A stretch of DNA of 64,000 nt from contig OMOD01000180.1 in assembly GCA_900290255.1 (NCBI GenBank), forward strand, positions 1 to 64,000, written 5' to 3'. Of the stretch, positions 8,401 through 15,445 are shown one piece after another. How positions within the stretch are numbered: position 1 is the stretch's first letter; each line of letters begins with the position of its first letter. The stretch is from Candidatus Sulfotelmatobacter kueseliae (lineage in GTDB: Bacteria; Acidobacteriota; Terriglobia; Terriglobales; Acidobacteriaceae). The notes beneath the pieces are model-generated. The model was not told where the DNA came from. It did not search any database and worked only from the letters and a program-made list of their open reading frames with translations. Made by a program: the position numbers and the translations under genes.

Positions 8401-8679
8401 TTAGACGTGGTAGTAGTTCGTGACGCGGAAGCCTTCGGGGGAGGTGACACCATCAATCCCAAGATCCATGCCCTGACAGGGGCAATCCGTGTCGTGGCAC
8501 TTGCCATACACAAGGCAGCGAATACCCAGCGGCAGGGGAGCCCCTGCCTCTAAATGGGCAGCCCATGCCTCTTCCAGAGCTTCTTGGTGGTTGGAACAGA
8601 AACGCGGGTAAAAGTGAGCACGTTCCCCGATGACGATGGTGACCGTGTACATGTCTTTTTCGTTAGCAGTGTTGCTCAT
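8401..8679 (-). CDS. Hypothetical small protein with Cys/His cluster
   Basis: 92 residues from the ATG at 8679 (MSNTANEKDMYTVTIVIGE), chosen because TGAGAA lies about 7 nt upstream; longer frames to 8691 or 8793 add unlikely sequence. The body has FYPRFCSNHQEALEEAWAAH and GIRCLVYGKCHDTDCPCQG. The C..C-H..D-C-C cluster could bind a metal. I do not know the family. It is a single gene followed by a strong terminator, which supports it being expressed. Confidence 0.6.
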   Translation of the reverse strand: MSNTANEKDMYTVTIVIGERAHFYPRFCSNHQEALEEAWAAHLEAGAPLPLGIRCLVYGKCHDTDCPCQGMDLGIDGVTSPEGFRVTNYYHV

Positions 8680-9592
8680 GTTAGTTCTCATTTCGAAGTG
8701 AAAGTTGACAGAAAGAACGTGACCACATAACAACGTAACCAGGTCCTCAATCTCTAATACCCAAAAATAGGAAAAACCGGACAAGATATTCATTTCTTGG
8801 CGCGCTAGTCTTGCCGGGCTGGTCGGCCGATTTCTAGATGTAGGAGCTCGGAGAGGAGAGTGTGCTCAGCTAGAGAGGATTTCCCCGGAATGGACGGACC
8901 CCTGGAACTGGCTTAGGAGGCCACCCGGGTTTGGTCCTCTGCCGGCAAATGGGCGATCGAGATCCCGGACTGAGTCAGCGTCAGGCCGGTGCGCGCCGAG
9001 CGCGGTGGCCAAACTCGTTCGCCGGCGGAACGAGCTGACATGCCCCAGCTCGGGACCATACTCACGGACCATTCGCCCCCGCCGGAACCCGGCCGGCGCA
9101 GAGTGGATCGGATCGCCTCGAGCGCCTGCAGCTCCGTCGTAAGGGAGAACGAGTTCTGCTGCAGACGCCGCAGAAGGCGGACCCTGCTGAACCGGCACCG
9201 ACTCCCAAGAAGCCACCGCAATCGGACCGAGGCCTCAGCGCAGGGCAAGCGGATTCTACTGTGGCTGACCAAGCCGCTGGAGGCTCCGCGGTGGCGAAGC
9301 CGGCGCCGGTCGCTTGCGAGCAAAGCGTTAAGCGGCCCCCGCTAGACGCCGCCTCGGTCGATCTGGACTGAGGTCCCAGTCCGCTCTTGATATAAGCAGG
9401 GAGCCCCCTGCTTGGCCGCAGAATCTTTCCGGGGCGATGCAGTGGTTCAATGCTTTGACGACGAAGCCAAAGTGCGATCGAAACCAGAACTTTACCTCAA
9501 CCGGCAAAAGCTGCCTGCTCCTCAGCAGGAAGACAGATTCAGGCTCTTGGCCTGGTACCCTGATATGGTAAGGATCGATTCGGAGAGAGGAG
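8680..9592. other. Gene-less stretch, about 910 bp
   Basis: Several overlapping frames exist on both strands between 8866 and 9345, but all are arginine- or proline-rich shadows typical of GC-rich non-coding DNA and none has a ribosome binding site. Possibly decayed genes. No RNA gene recognised. Confidence 0.45.
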
Positions 9593-10216
9593 ATGGGTAT
9601 TCCTCAAAATTCCGTATGGAAAACACGCTTGGTGCAGTGTGGCTTTCCAGATCGTTCGTTCGACATAGAGTTTTGGCAGGAGCAGGGAGACGAGGCCATT
9701 TTTGCTGCGGCATGGGAAATGGTGGAATTAGCTGAGGAAATCAGCCATGGCAGAAAACCCACACTACAGAGAGAACTGCTACAACTCTTAAACGAGTTCG
9801 AGGTTGAATATTTGATCATCGGCGGGTTCGCGGTGATGAAGTACGGAGAGCCGCGTTACACGAAGGATCTCGACGTTTGGGTACACAATTCACCGCAAAA
9901 TTCCCTCCGTGCGGTTGAAGCGCTCAAGAAGTTTGGTGCTCCCCTTGACCATGATGGTGTCACTGCGGAGACATTCGCCGGGAAGCAGGTGGTCTATCAG
10001 ATTGGAATTGCTCCCGTGCGCATCGATATTCTGACCGAAATCACTGGCGTCGAGTTCCCCAATGCATGGAGAAAGAGAGTCGCCAGCACGTTCTTCGGTG
10101 TTCCCGTGCACTTCATATCCCTGGATGACCTTGTAGCTAACAAACACGCTTTGGGCCGCAGCAGCGACCTGAAGGACCTGACGCAGAACCCAAAGCGTGC
10201 CACGCCGGAGAAATAA
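9593..10216 (+). CDS. Nucleotidyltransferase with fused N-terminal small domain
   Basis: 207 residues. Residues about 60-190 are a minimal nucleotidyltransferase of the DUF6036/AbiEii-like type: YLIIGGFAVMKYGEPRYTKD then LDVWV gives the GG...DLD active site, and IAPVRIDILTEITG the third acidic strand. Residues 1-55 (CGFPDRSFDIEFWQEQGD, AIFAAAWEMVELAEE) resemble a small protein that I recall as a separate gene upstream of such transferases, so this is probably a fusion of two usual neighbours. Such enzymes act in toxin-antitoxin or defence pairs by modifying RNA or protein. The end (TQNPKRATPEK) departs from the family and may be altered. GGAGAGAGG lies just before the ATG. Confidence 0.75.
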   Translation: MGIPQNSVWKTRLVQCGFPDRSFDIEFWQEQGDEAIFAAAWEMVELAEEISHGRKPTLQRELLQLLNEFEVEYLIIGGFAVMKYGEPRYTKDLDVWVHNSPQNSLRAVEALKKFGAPLDHDGVTAETFAGKQVVYQIGIAPVRIDILTEITGVEFPNAWRKRVASTFFGVPVHFISLDDLVANKHALGRSSDLKDLTQNPKRATPEK

Positions 10217-10288
10217 CCCGGCAAGACAAGTGGTTCCGAGGTTCGTGAACCCATAGCTTCCGTTGGCAGTGAAGGGTGTCTATCTAAT

Positions 10289-10543
10289 ATGAAGCCGAAC
10301 AAAATCCTGAAAGACCTTATCCTTGAAGTCGTCAATGATCAGCTCAGCAGTGGGGAGCCGCCCGAGACTAGGGCAACGTACCATCGTCTGGTGAAAGATG
10401 GAATCGAAGAGCAGGAAGCAAAGCGGCTGATCGCGTGTGTGCTGGCTAGCGAACTTTTCGATGTTATGAAATCGCAGCGGCCGTACGATCATGATCGGTA
10501 TGCTAAAGCCCTTAATCGCCTGCCCGAATTGCCATGGGAGTAA
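10289..10543 (+). CDS. Conserved small protein of unknown function
   Basis: 84 residues: MKPNKILKDLILEVVNDQL, PPETRATYHRLVKDG, EEQEAKRLIACVLASELFDV and YAKALNRLPELPWE. This all-helical pattern ending in LNRLP is one I have seen in many bacteria without assigned function. It follows the nucleotidyltransferase by 72 bp on the same strand and may share its transcript. No clear ribosome binding site is visible. No catalytic motif. Confidence 0.65.
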   Translation: MKPNKILKDLILEVVNDQLSSGEPPETRATYHRLVKDGIEEQEAKRLIACVLASELFDVMKSQRPYDHDRYAKALNRLPELPWE

Positions 10544-10547
10544 ATAT

Positions 10548-10596
10548 CCTCCGGCAAAGCCGGAGGCTTTACGGTTGCTGGCCCCTCAAAGGGGCC
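10548..10596. repeat. Two tandem perfect hairpins (terminator or REP-like)
   Basis: CCTCCGGC-AAA-GCCGGAGG (10548-10566) then, 13 bp on, GGCCCCT-CAA-AGGGGCC (10580-10596). The first is followed by CTTT and starts 5 nt after the stop of the preceding gene, so it may end transcription. Paired hairpins of this kind also mark REP and IS200/IS605 ends; no transposase is nearby. Confidence 0.5.
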
Positions 10597-10882
10597 TGAT
10601 CGCAGCCGATTAAAGTCAAAATCCCAAGCTTTCAAACGTTCAGAAAAGAATGGGAGTCCGTCCCGCTCCTCTCAGCACAGGAGATCCCTCTCGGGTCTTC
10701 TCATCGCAGGAAGAAAACCCACTCCCGTATCTGTCAAACTTTTCGTGCCTACCCGGCAGAGCCGGGGGAACTCCCTAAGTATTAGAACAATAGACCAGCT
10801 GCGGATCCAGAGCCAGAAGCACCCTCCGGTTCATCAGGGTAGCGGCGTGTAGATGGGATATATAGAAGCAATAAATAATGTA
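10597..10882. other. Gene-less stretch before tacA
   Basis: AT-richer than its surroundings, with no coding frame. It ends in the tacA promoter. Confidence 0.5.
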
Positions 10883-10922
10883 TTCACATTGTACGCACAA
10901 TGATGTACAGTATTTGTGCGTA
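10883..10922 (+). promoter_or_regulatory. tacAT promoter with inverted-repeat operator
   Basis: TTCACA (10883-10888), 17 bp, TACAGT (10906-10911). A perfect 9-bp inverted repeat, TACGCACAA (10892-10900) and TTGTGCGTA (10914-10922), embraces the -10 box with a 13-bp gap. Ribbon-helix-helix antitoxins bind such sites, so autoregulation is likely but inferred. Confidence 0.55.
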
Positions 10923-10938
10923 GGAAAGGGGTTTACGA

Positions 10939-11253
10939 ATGCCGGCAACGGGAATAAGGACCGGGAAGAAGCGCGACGAGAACATCAACCTGCGTGCCAG
11001 TCAGAGCCAGAAGGCCCTGATTGACCGGGCGGCGGATGCGCTTGGGAGGAACCGGTCGGATTTCATGCTCGGGACGGCGTGCCGGGAAGCGGAAGCAGTT
11101 CTACTCGACCGTCGGTATTTCGCTTTGCCCCGCGAGGAATTCAAGCGCTTTACGGCGATGCTGGACAAACCGCGGGCCAGCGATGCGAGGCTGCGACGAC
11201 TGCTTAAGACTAAAGCGCCATGGGAGCAACGAGCCGGAGCAACCAGCCGCTGA
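10939..11253 (+). CDS. tacA: DUF1778 ribbon-helix-helix antitoxin (TacA-like)
   Basis: 104 residues. KKRDENINLRASQSQKALIDRA then ALGRNRSDFMLGTACREAE is the DUF1778 signature: an N-terminal ribbon-helix-helix DNA-binding unit (about 10-55) and a helical toxin-neutralising tail (FALPREEFKRFTAMLD). It pairs with the GNAT toxin whose start lies inside this gene, overlapping by 34 nt. AGGAAAGGGG precedes the ATG by 7 nt. It should repress the operon through the inverted repeat over the promoter. Confidence 0.92.
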   Translation: MPATGIRTGKKRDENINLRASQSQKALIDRAADALGRNRSDFMLGTACREAEAVLLDRRYFALPREEFKRFTAMLDKPRASDARLRRLLKTKAPWEQRAGATSR

Positions 11254-11753
11254 GTGCACCGGAGAAACTGCGCGCAGATCACAACCTGGAGGGATTCGAG
11301 TGTGGCGAGCCATCGCTGGACGAATGGCTGCGTCGGCGAGCGCTGCAGAACGAGGAAAGTGGCGCTTCGCGTACCTATGTGGTATGCGCTGGACAACAGG
11401 TGGTCGGCTGTTATGCCCTTGCCGTGGGTGCTGTAGCACACGCGCATGCGCCGGGTCGTGTTCGGCGTAACATGCCGGATCCGGTGCCAGTCATGGTCAT
11501 CGGCCGGCTGGCTGTCCATCAGAACTATCAGGGTAAGAAGATCGGGCCAGGTCTCCTGCGTGATGGCATATTGCGCACCTTGCAAGCTGCGGATATCGCC
11601 GGGATCCGCGCGATTCTGGTGCACGCGATTTCGGAGCGGGCACGGCAGTTCTATGAGGAGTGTGGGTTCATTGCCTCGCCGATGGACCAGATGACGCTGA
11701 TGATTACAGTATCGGAAGCTGTCAAGGCATTTGTTGGAAAGGGTGCGAAGTAA
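11220..11753 (+). CDS. tacT: GNAT acetyltransferase toxin (TacT-like)
   Basis: 177 residues. The typical N-terminus LSAPEKLRADHNLEGFECGE then PSLDEWLRRRAL is followed by the acetyl-CoA site VIGRLAVHQNYQGKKIGPGLL and the catalytic-tyrosine region ARQFYEECGF. TacT enzymes acetylate the amino group of aminoacyl-tRNA and stop translation; TacA blocks this. The ATG at 11220 gives a 34-nt overlap with tacA, longer than usual; a CTG at 11250 just before the conserved start is an alternative. All key motifs look intact. Confidence 0.9.
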   Translation: MGATSRSNQPLSAPEKLRADHNLEGFECGEPSLDEWLRRRALQNEESGASRTYVVCAGQQVVGCYALAVGAVAHAHAPGRVRRNMPDPVPVMVIGRLAVHQNYQGKKIGPGLLRDGILRTLQAADIAGIRAILVHAISERARQFYEECGFIASPMDQMTLMITVSEAVKAFVGKGAK

Positions 11754-12023
11754 CTCAAACTTCTGTTCCCCAGTTCCGGTCGATTTTATAAGCCATCAGT
11801 TACTGCGGGCTTTTGCGGTAATGAGAAAAGTTAACCCGCAAGGTGGTGCGCACACATGGCCCCCCAGGAAAGTAACTGTTCTCCTGAATCGGATGAAATC
11901 GTACGGGTCGTCGTAGTTGGGATGTCGGACAATCAGTCTGGAGACGTGGAAGCTTCGGCAGCTGGTACGGCCACTCACGCAAAGGGGCTTCGTACGCGCT
12001 TTGGCAACTGGGATCGCGATGAC

Positions 12024-12407
12024 CTACACGCGGGTGAGCTGAGGGAGTACCTCAAAGTGCGTGTCACGGGCAAACAGGACAAGCGAATGTTGCAGGACGA
12101 GGGCTGCGATCCACATATCATTCGTCGGAATGGGGGTGCCTTGCTTACGCAGTTGCCGGTAAATGGCAGCGTAATGATGCGTGGTCTGCTCGTCGGCATA
12201 GAGCACACCGACGCCGGACTTCAGGAGAAAACGTCGCAGGACAGCTTCGTTCCTTGGTCCCTGGCTGCCCGCAGCGAAACCAGCGCGCAATTCTCCTAAC
12301 ACAATGAACGGCAACCAGACCTGTTCGGCGAGCTCGACTGTCTCGACCACGGATACATCGCCCCGGCAAAGGTCGGTGTAACGGTTCGTGTCGAGCGCCA
12401 GCCTCAC
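12024..12407 (-). CDS. vapC: VapC-type PIN-domain toxin
   Basis: 127 residues from GTG at 12407 (MRLALDTNRYTDLCRGD). I chose this start because it overlaps the antitoxin stop as GTGA and has AAGGGA 8 nt upstream; a GTG two codons earlier (12413) is the alternative. The PIN acidic residues are LALDTN, FIVLGELRAGF, NDMWIAAL and FARDTHF. It should be an RNA-cleaving toxin. The family differs from the other three here (LDTNRYTDL, LGELRAG type). Confidence 0.9.
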   Translation of the reverse strand: MRLALDTNRYTDLCRGDVSVVETVELAEQVWLPFIVLGELRAGFAAGSQGPRNEAVLRRFLLKSGVGVLYADEQTTHHYAAIYRQLRKQGTPIPTNDMWIAALVLQHSLVLFARDTHFEVLPQLTRV

Positions 12408-12646
12408 CGCCACATCCCTTCGTCAACGGTATCTTGCGCAGCCCTGGCCTCGTCGAAAGCGGGATCTTTGCGCCAAGTGCCTGCGATGTCGCTTAGATCG
12501 CGCTGCCGGCCGCATTCCCCGGTAACGCCAGCACCCCGGGCCAGGGCCTCAATGGCTACTTCGTTGAGACTCTTGCCCTGCTCACGGGCAGCGCGGCGAA
12601 GAGCTTCATCCAGAGTATCTGGCACGTTGCGGATCGTGTATTGCAT
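12404..12646 (-). CDS. vapB: FitA/VapB-type ribbon-helix-helix antitoxin
   Basis: 80 residues from ATG at 12646: MQYTIRNVPDTLDEALRRAA then REQGKSLNEVAIEALARG is the Arc-like DNA-binding fold of FitA/VapB antitoxins, and the C-terminus (DIAGTWRKDPAFDEA) would bind the toxin. A longer frame to 12688 adds unlikely residues through the promoter. TACAAT (12658-12653) with TTGCAT 17 bp upstream ends 6 nt before the ATG, predicting a leaderless mRNA. The 9-bp direct repeat GCCTACAAT occurs twice in tandem over the -10 (12670-12653). Confidence 0.88.
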   Translation of the reverse strand: MQYTIRNVPDTLDEALRRAAREQGKSLNEVAIEALARGAGVTGECGRQRDLSDIAGTWRKDPAFDEARAAQDTVDEGMWR

Positions 12647-12652
12647 GCATCT

Positions 12653-12681
12653 ATTGTAGGCATTGTAGGCGACGAATGCAA
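12653..12681 (-). promoter_or_regulatory. Candidate vapB promoter with tandem GCCTACAAT
   Basis: -35-like TTGCAT (12681-12676), 17 bp, -10 TACAAT (12658-12653). Two adjacent copies of GCCTACAAT give a second TACAAT at 12667-12662. The start codon follows after 6 nt. Confidence 0.45.
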
Positions 12682-13337
12682 GCAGCACTTTGGTCCAACT
12701 GCGATCCCCGTAGTTGCAACGCGCGATCTAACCGTATTCGGCGCCAGTCATCGGCGGCGCTGCTAACACGAACTGATTGAGTTCTGCGCTAGCTGGAGGT
12801 GGGATGTGAACGCTATGTGCGGCGGCGCCCGGTCGCGTGCAGACGCCGGTCACATACAGCGCTGCAAATTCCCGTCAGAAGGCCACGCCAACCTCATTCG
12901 CACCGAGATGGAGGGTATTCGCAGATGGCATATGCATGATAGGAATATGCCATATGCTCTGGACGATCTGAGTAAGACGTATGACATATCGGTCGCCAGC
13001 GGTGACCTCCTGTATCTAGACGGAAAATCGTATCTAACTCATTCCGGGCTGCTCGGAATAGCACGCCGTAAGCGCTGCTTCGGAATCCAGTTCTGCCCTG
13101 CCACTAACATACGCAACGTCGAGCGCATGCAACGCACCGCTGGTGGACAAGCCCCTCTTCCAGTGCGGTGTCGAAGAAACCATGGCTTCGGACTGCGACC
13201 AGATCATATGGCGGCGAAAAATAGGTGTCGAATCTACCGCGGAATTCAATGACCTGCGAGCTTCTCGTCACTCGTGATCGTAAGGGGTTATGCTCCGCGA
13301 TGCTGTTGAGCGGGAGGTGAGCATTTTCCATTACGCC
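12682..13337. other. Stretch without intact gene; possible PIN relics
   Basis: Two faint pieces look like PIN debris. On the minus strand (about 13040-13190) LSTSGALHALDVAYVSGRAE then SEQPGM resembles the DALHvA...EkPG end of a PIN family, with a frameshift upstream (FFDTALEEGL in another frame). On the plus strand (about 12955-13025) ALDDLSKTYDISVASGDLLYL resembles a VapC tail. Neither has a full domain. Confidence 0.3.
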
Positions 13338-13432
13338 TTGCCAGCTTGTAAAAAGTAAGGGATAATACAGACGTAAGGATATGCATCAGTGTAAGGAGAT
13401 CGCGATGCTACACTCTACAGTGACGAGTAAGG
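13338..13432 (+). promoter_or_regulatory. vapB promoter with phased GTAAGG repeats
   Basis: TTGCCA (13338-13343), 17 bp, GATAAT (13361-13366). GTAAGG starts at 13355, 13373, 13391 and 13427, all in 18-bp register (one step empty). The third overlaps the ribosome binding site. The fourth lies in the conserved TSKG codons and may be coding coincidence. It is likely an operator array for the AbrB-type antitoxin (inferred). Confidence 0.55.
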
Positions 13433-13650
13433 GACAAACGACCATTCCCGAGAAAATTCGAAAGGCTTTGCGGATCAAGCCGGGCGACAAGTTGGAATAT
13501 GAAGTGGAGGGAGAACGAGCTACCATTCGTGTTCATCCGGGCATTCGGTCACTCAAAGGCGTGCTCGCCAGCAACAAGGGGAAGGGGATGTCTTTCGCTG
13601 AAATCCGCGAGGCCGCTGCTGAGGCTGCGCGTCATGAGGATAGTCGGTGA
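13405..13650 (+). CDS. vapB: AbrB-type antitoxin
   Basis: 81 residues from ATG at 13405, preceded by AAGGAG at 13393-13398. MLHSTVTSKGQTTIPEKIRK then GDKLEYEVEGERATIRV is the SpoVT/AbrB fold; the C-terminus (SLKGVLASNKGKGMSFAEIR) is the toxin-binding arm. Its stop overlaps the toxin start as GTGA. Unlike the other antitoxin genes here, its leader of about 30 nt carries a normal ribosome binding site. Confidence 0.9.
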   Translation: MLHSTVTSKGQTTIPEKIRKALRIKPGDKLEYEVEGERATIRVHPGIRSLKGVLASNKGKGMSFAEIREAAAEAARHEDSR

Positions 13651-14054
13651 GCAAGCAAAGACTTATCGACACTAATCTTATTGTCCGCTATTTGGTGCAG
13701 GACCATGACAAGCACGCCAGAGCAGCTGGGAGGCTGTTCGACGCCTGTGATCGGGGCGATGTGTCAGTTGTGGTGTTGCCGGTCGTTTTGGCAGAGTGTG
13801 TGTTTGTGCTCGAGTCTTTTTACGGGCATCCACGCAGCGATATCGCCTCCGCACTCGGGCACTTGATCTCGAGTCCCGGCGTCGAGATCAGTGAGGTAAC
13901 GGTCCACCTCGATGCTCTGAATCGCTATAAGGGAACGAAGGCTCACTTTGTCGACTGTCTGATCGCTGCCACCGCCGTGGCTAAGAACGTGCCAGTCTCC
14001 ACCTTTGATCAGGACTTTCGAAGGTTTCTTGACGTGCGAGTGGAAACTGAATAG
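13647..14054 (+). CDS. vapC: VapC-type PIN-domain toxin
   Basis: 135 residues from a GTG start that overlaps the antitoxin stop by 4 nt. PIN residues: RLIDTNLIVRYL, VLAECVFVLE, HFVDCLIAATA and STFDQDFRRF. It belongs to the group with AbrB antitoxins and is predicted to be an RNase. All four acidic positions are present, so it should be active unless neutralised. Confidence 0.9.
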   Translation: MSKQRLIDTNLIVRYLVQDHDKHARAAGRLFDACDRGDVSVVVLPVVLAECVFVLESFYGHPRSDIASALGHLISSPGVEISEVTVHLDALNRYKGTKAHFVDCLIAATAVAKNVPVSTFDQDFRRFLDVRVETE

Positions 14055-14086
14055 TTGCGAGCGCAACCAACTTGGGAAAGCAATTG

Positions 14087-14115
14087 TTGACATGTTAGTA
14101 ACATGAAAGTATGCT
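14087..14115 (+). promoter_or_regulatory. Strong vapB promoter with palindrome in spacer
   Basis: Consensus TTGACA (14087-14092), 17 bp, TATGCT (14110-14115), then ATG at 14122. The perfect palindrome CATGTTA-G-TAACATG (14091-14105) fills most of the spacer, as expected for an operator where the antitoxin blocks polymerase. The expected RNA start falls on or next to the A of the ATG. Confidence 0.65.
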
Positions 14116-14121
14116 TTGAGC

Positions 14122-14352
14122 ATGTCCAAGATGATTCAGCTTCGTAATGTACCCGATGCCCTACATCGTGGTCTGAAAGCTCGCGCTGCCCTGGCAGGTA
14201 TGTCGCTTTCGGACTATTTGTTAGCTGAGATCAAAGAAATCGCGGAGAGGCCAACGCTCACAGAATTACGGGAGCGGCTGCACAAACGTAAGCCGGTTAC
14301 AGCGCGGATCGAGACCGCCCGCCTGGTGCGAGAAGAGCGCGAGGCCCGATGA
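14122..14352 (+). CDS. vapB: FitA/VapB-type ribbon-helix-helix antitoxin
   Basis: 76 residues from ATG at 14122 (a TTG at 14116 is less likely). MSKMIQLRNVPDALHRGLKA then AALAGMSLSDYLLAEI is the FitA-like DNA-binding fold, and RLHKRKPVTARIETARLVRE the toxin-binding tail. The stop overlaps the toxin start as ATGA. A consensus promoter ends 6 nt before the start codon and no ribosome binding site is possible, so a leaderless transcript is predicted. Confidence 0.9.
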   Translation: MSKMIQLRNVPDALHRGLKARAALAGMSLSDYLLAEIKEIAERPTLTELRERLHKRKPVTARIETARLVREEREAR

Positions 14353-14741
14353 TCGTCCTGGATGCGTCTGCCGCAGTTGACTGGCTCCTTCAGACATCTG
14401 CGGGTCGGCGCATCGACAAGCGAATTTGTTCGGGCAACGAAACCCTGCACGCGCCTCACCTCCTAGATCTCGAGGTCATGCAGGTATTAAGGCGTTTAGC
14501 ATTGCAGGGAGTGGTCTCTGTACGACGTGCTGATGAGGCGGTCCGTGATCTGTTGGATCTCCGTCTTACTCGGTATCCTCATCTCGTGTTTCTACCCCGC
14601 ATTTGGCAACTCCGTCACAATTGTTCTGCCTATGACGCTGCCTACATCGTGCTTGCCGAGCAACTCGGAGCTACGTTGATTACAAGGGATGCTCGACTCG
14701 CTTCTGCTTCGGGTCATACGGCACTCGTCGAGCTCTTCTGA
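14349..14741 (+). CDS. vapC: VapC-type PIN-domain toxin
   Basis: 130 residues. MIVLDASAAVDWLL carries the first acidic residue, LLDLEVMQVLRRL the glutamate, SAYDAAYIVLAEQL the third and LITRDARLA the fourth. It is a canonical VapC, translationally coupled to its antitoxin. Codons for IDKRICSGNETL (14412-14447) recur as a relic at 945-984, so a related vapC was once present there. Confidence 0.92.
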   Translation: MIVLDASAAVDWLLQTSAGRRIDKRICSGNETLHAPHLLDLEVMQVLRRLALQGVVSVRRADEAVRDLLDLRLTRYPHLVFLPRIWQLRHNCSAYDAAYIVLAEQLGATLITRDARLASASGHTALVELF

Positions 14742-14979
14742 TTTTGCCTACCTCCATCGCACACATACGTTGCTCATGCCCGTTAACCTTGTGAACCATT
14801 TCTTGCGTAGTGTAATGAAAGAGAAAAGACTTTTCGTGTTAGGAACCGAGAATGAGCTTGCAAAATTGGCTTCAGAATAGTTTGGTTGATGGAGGTTTCT
14901 TGATGTCGCCAGGGCTTGTTGTGTGCTCTTCCTATTACCGAGCAATCTGCCCTTAACATGGCGGCGGCGGCGAAGGGCA

Positions 14980-15128
14980 AAGTGTTGCGGATACCAATGA
15001 GCGCTTGCCCAAGCGCCGGGCGCGGCATTCCCTCCGAACACCTCGCGCATGGCTTTCGGGGTTGTAGCTAGCTTCTGTTCTAGGAGCACGTCCCCCGTTT
15101 CGTCCAACACGCAATACCAACTCGATGG
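14980..15128 (-). pseudogene. IS110-family transposase fragment
   Basis: In the minus strand SSWYCVLDETGDVLLEQKLA then TTPKAMREVFG matches the N-terminal DEDD-transposase segment of IS110 elements. After this the frame shifts (remnants of the next helix are seen in another frame), and the conserved catalytic and serine regions are absent. The first few residues are missing where it meets the inositol-monophosphatase remnant at about 15125. Confidence 0.6.
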
Positions 15129-15367
15129 TTTCTGCCGGGCTGGCCGACGTGACCTTCACCCTCGTGCCGAAGCATGAGTGGGACGTAGCTGCCGGCTCGG
15201 CGCTGGTCCTTTCCGCGGGAGGATTCGTTTGCCGACCCGATGCCTCCGACTTGCGCTGCAATCAAAAGAATCCCTTGCTCCCCGGTTTGCTGGCAGGAGG
15301 GCCGCTTCTGGGAGAAGAACTCCTCGCGGCAGTCCATCAAGCGGTTCTCACCAAACGAACCCAATAA
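15125..15367 (+). pseudogene. Inositol monophosphatase-family (CysQ-like) C-terminal remnant
   Basis: SAGLADVTFTLVPKHEWDVA then AGSALVLSAGGFV is the WDvAAg..lv..AGG metal-binding motif of the inositol monophosphatase/CysQ superfamily. It continues NQKNPLLPGLLAGGP to a stop near the expected C-terminus. The N-terminal two thirds, including the first metal site, are gone; an IS110 fragment lies exactly at the break. Confidence 0.6.
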
Positions 15368-15445
15368 GTCGTTTGTTTGCGATATCGAAGCTATGAGCCA
15401 CAAGAAAGAGCCAGAGTCCAAAAGGCTTCGAAACCACCTGGTTTG

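Noticed and set aside
8866-9345. Overlapping frames of 116-136 residues on both strands
   Set aside because: Arg/Pro-rich composition and absence of ribosome binding sites indicate chance frames in GC-rich DNA.
11856-12299. 147-residue plus-strand frame
   Set aside because: Lies antisense to the vapC gene at 12024-12407 and has no ribosome binding site or family features.
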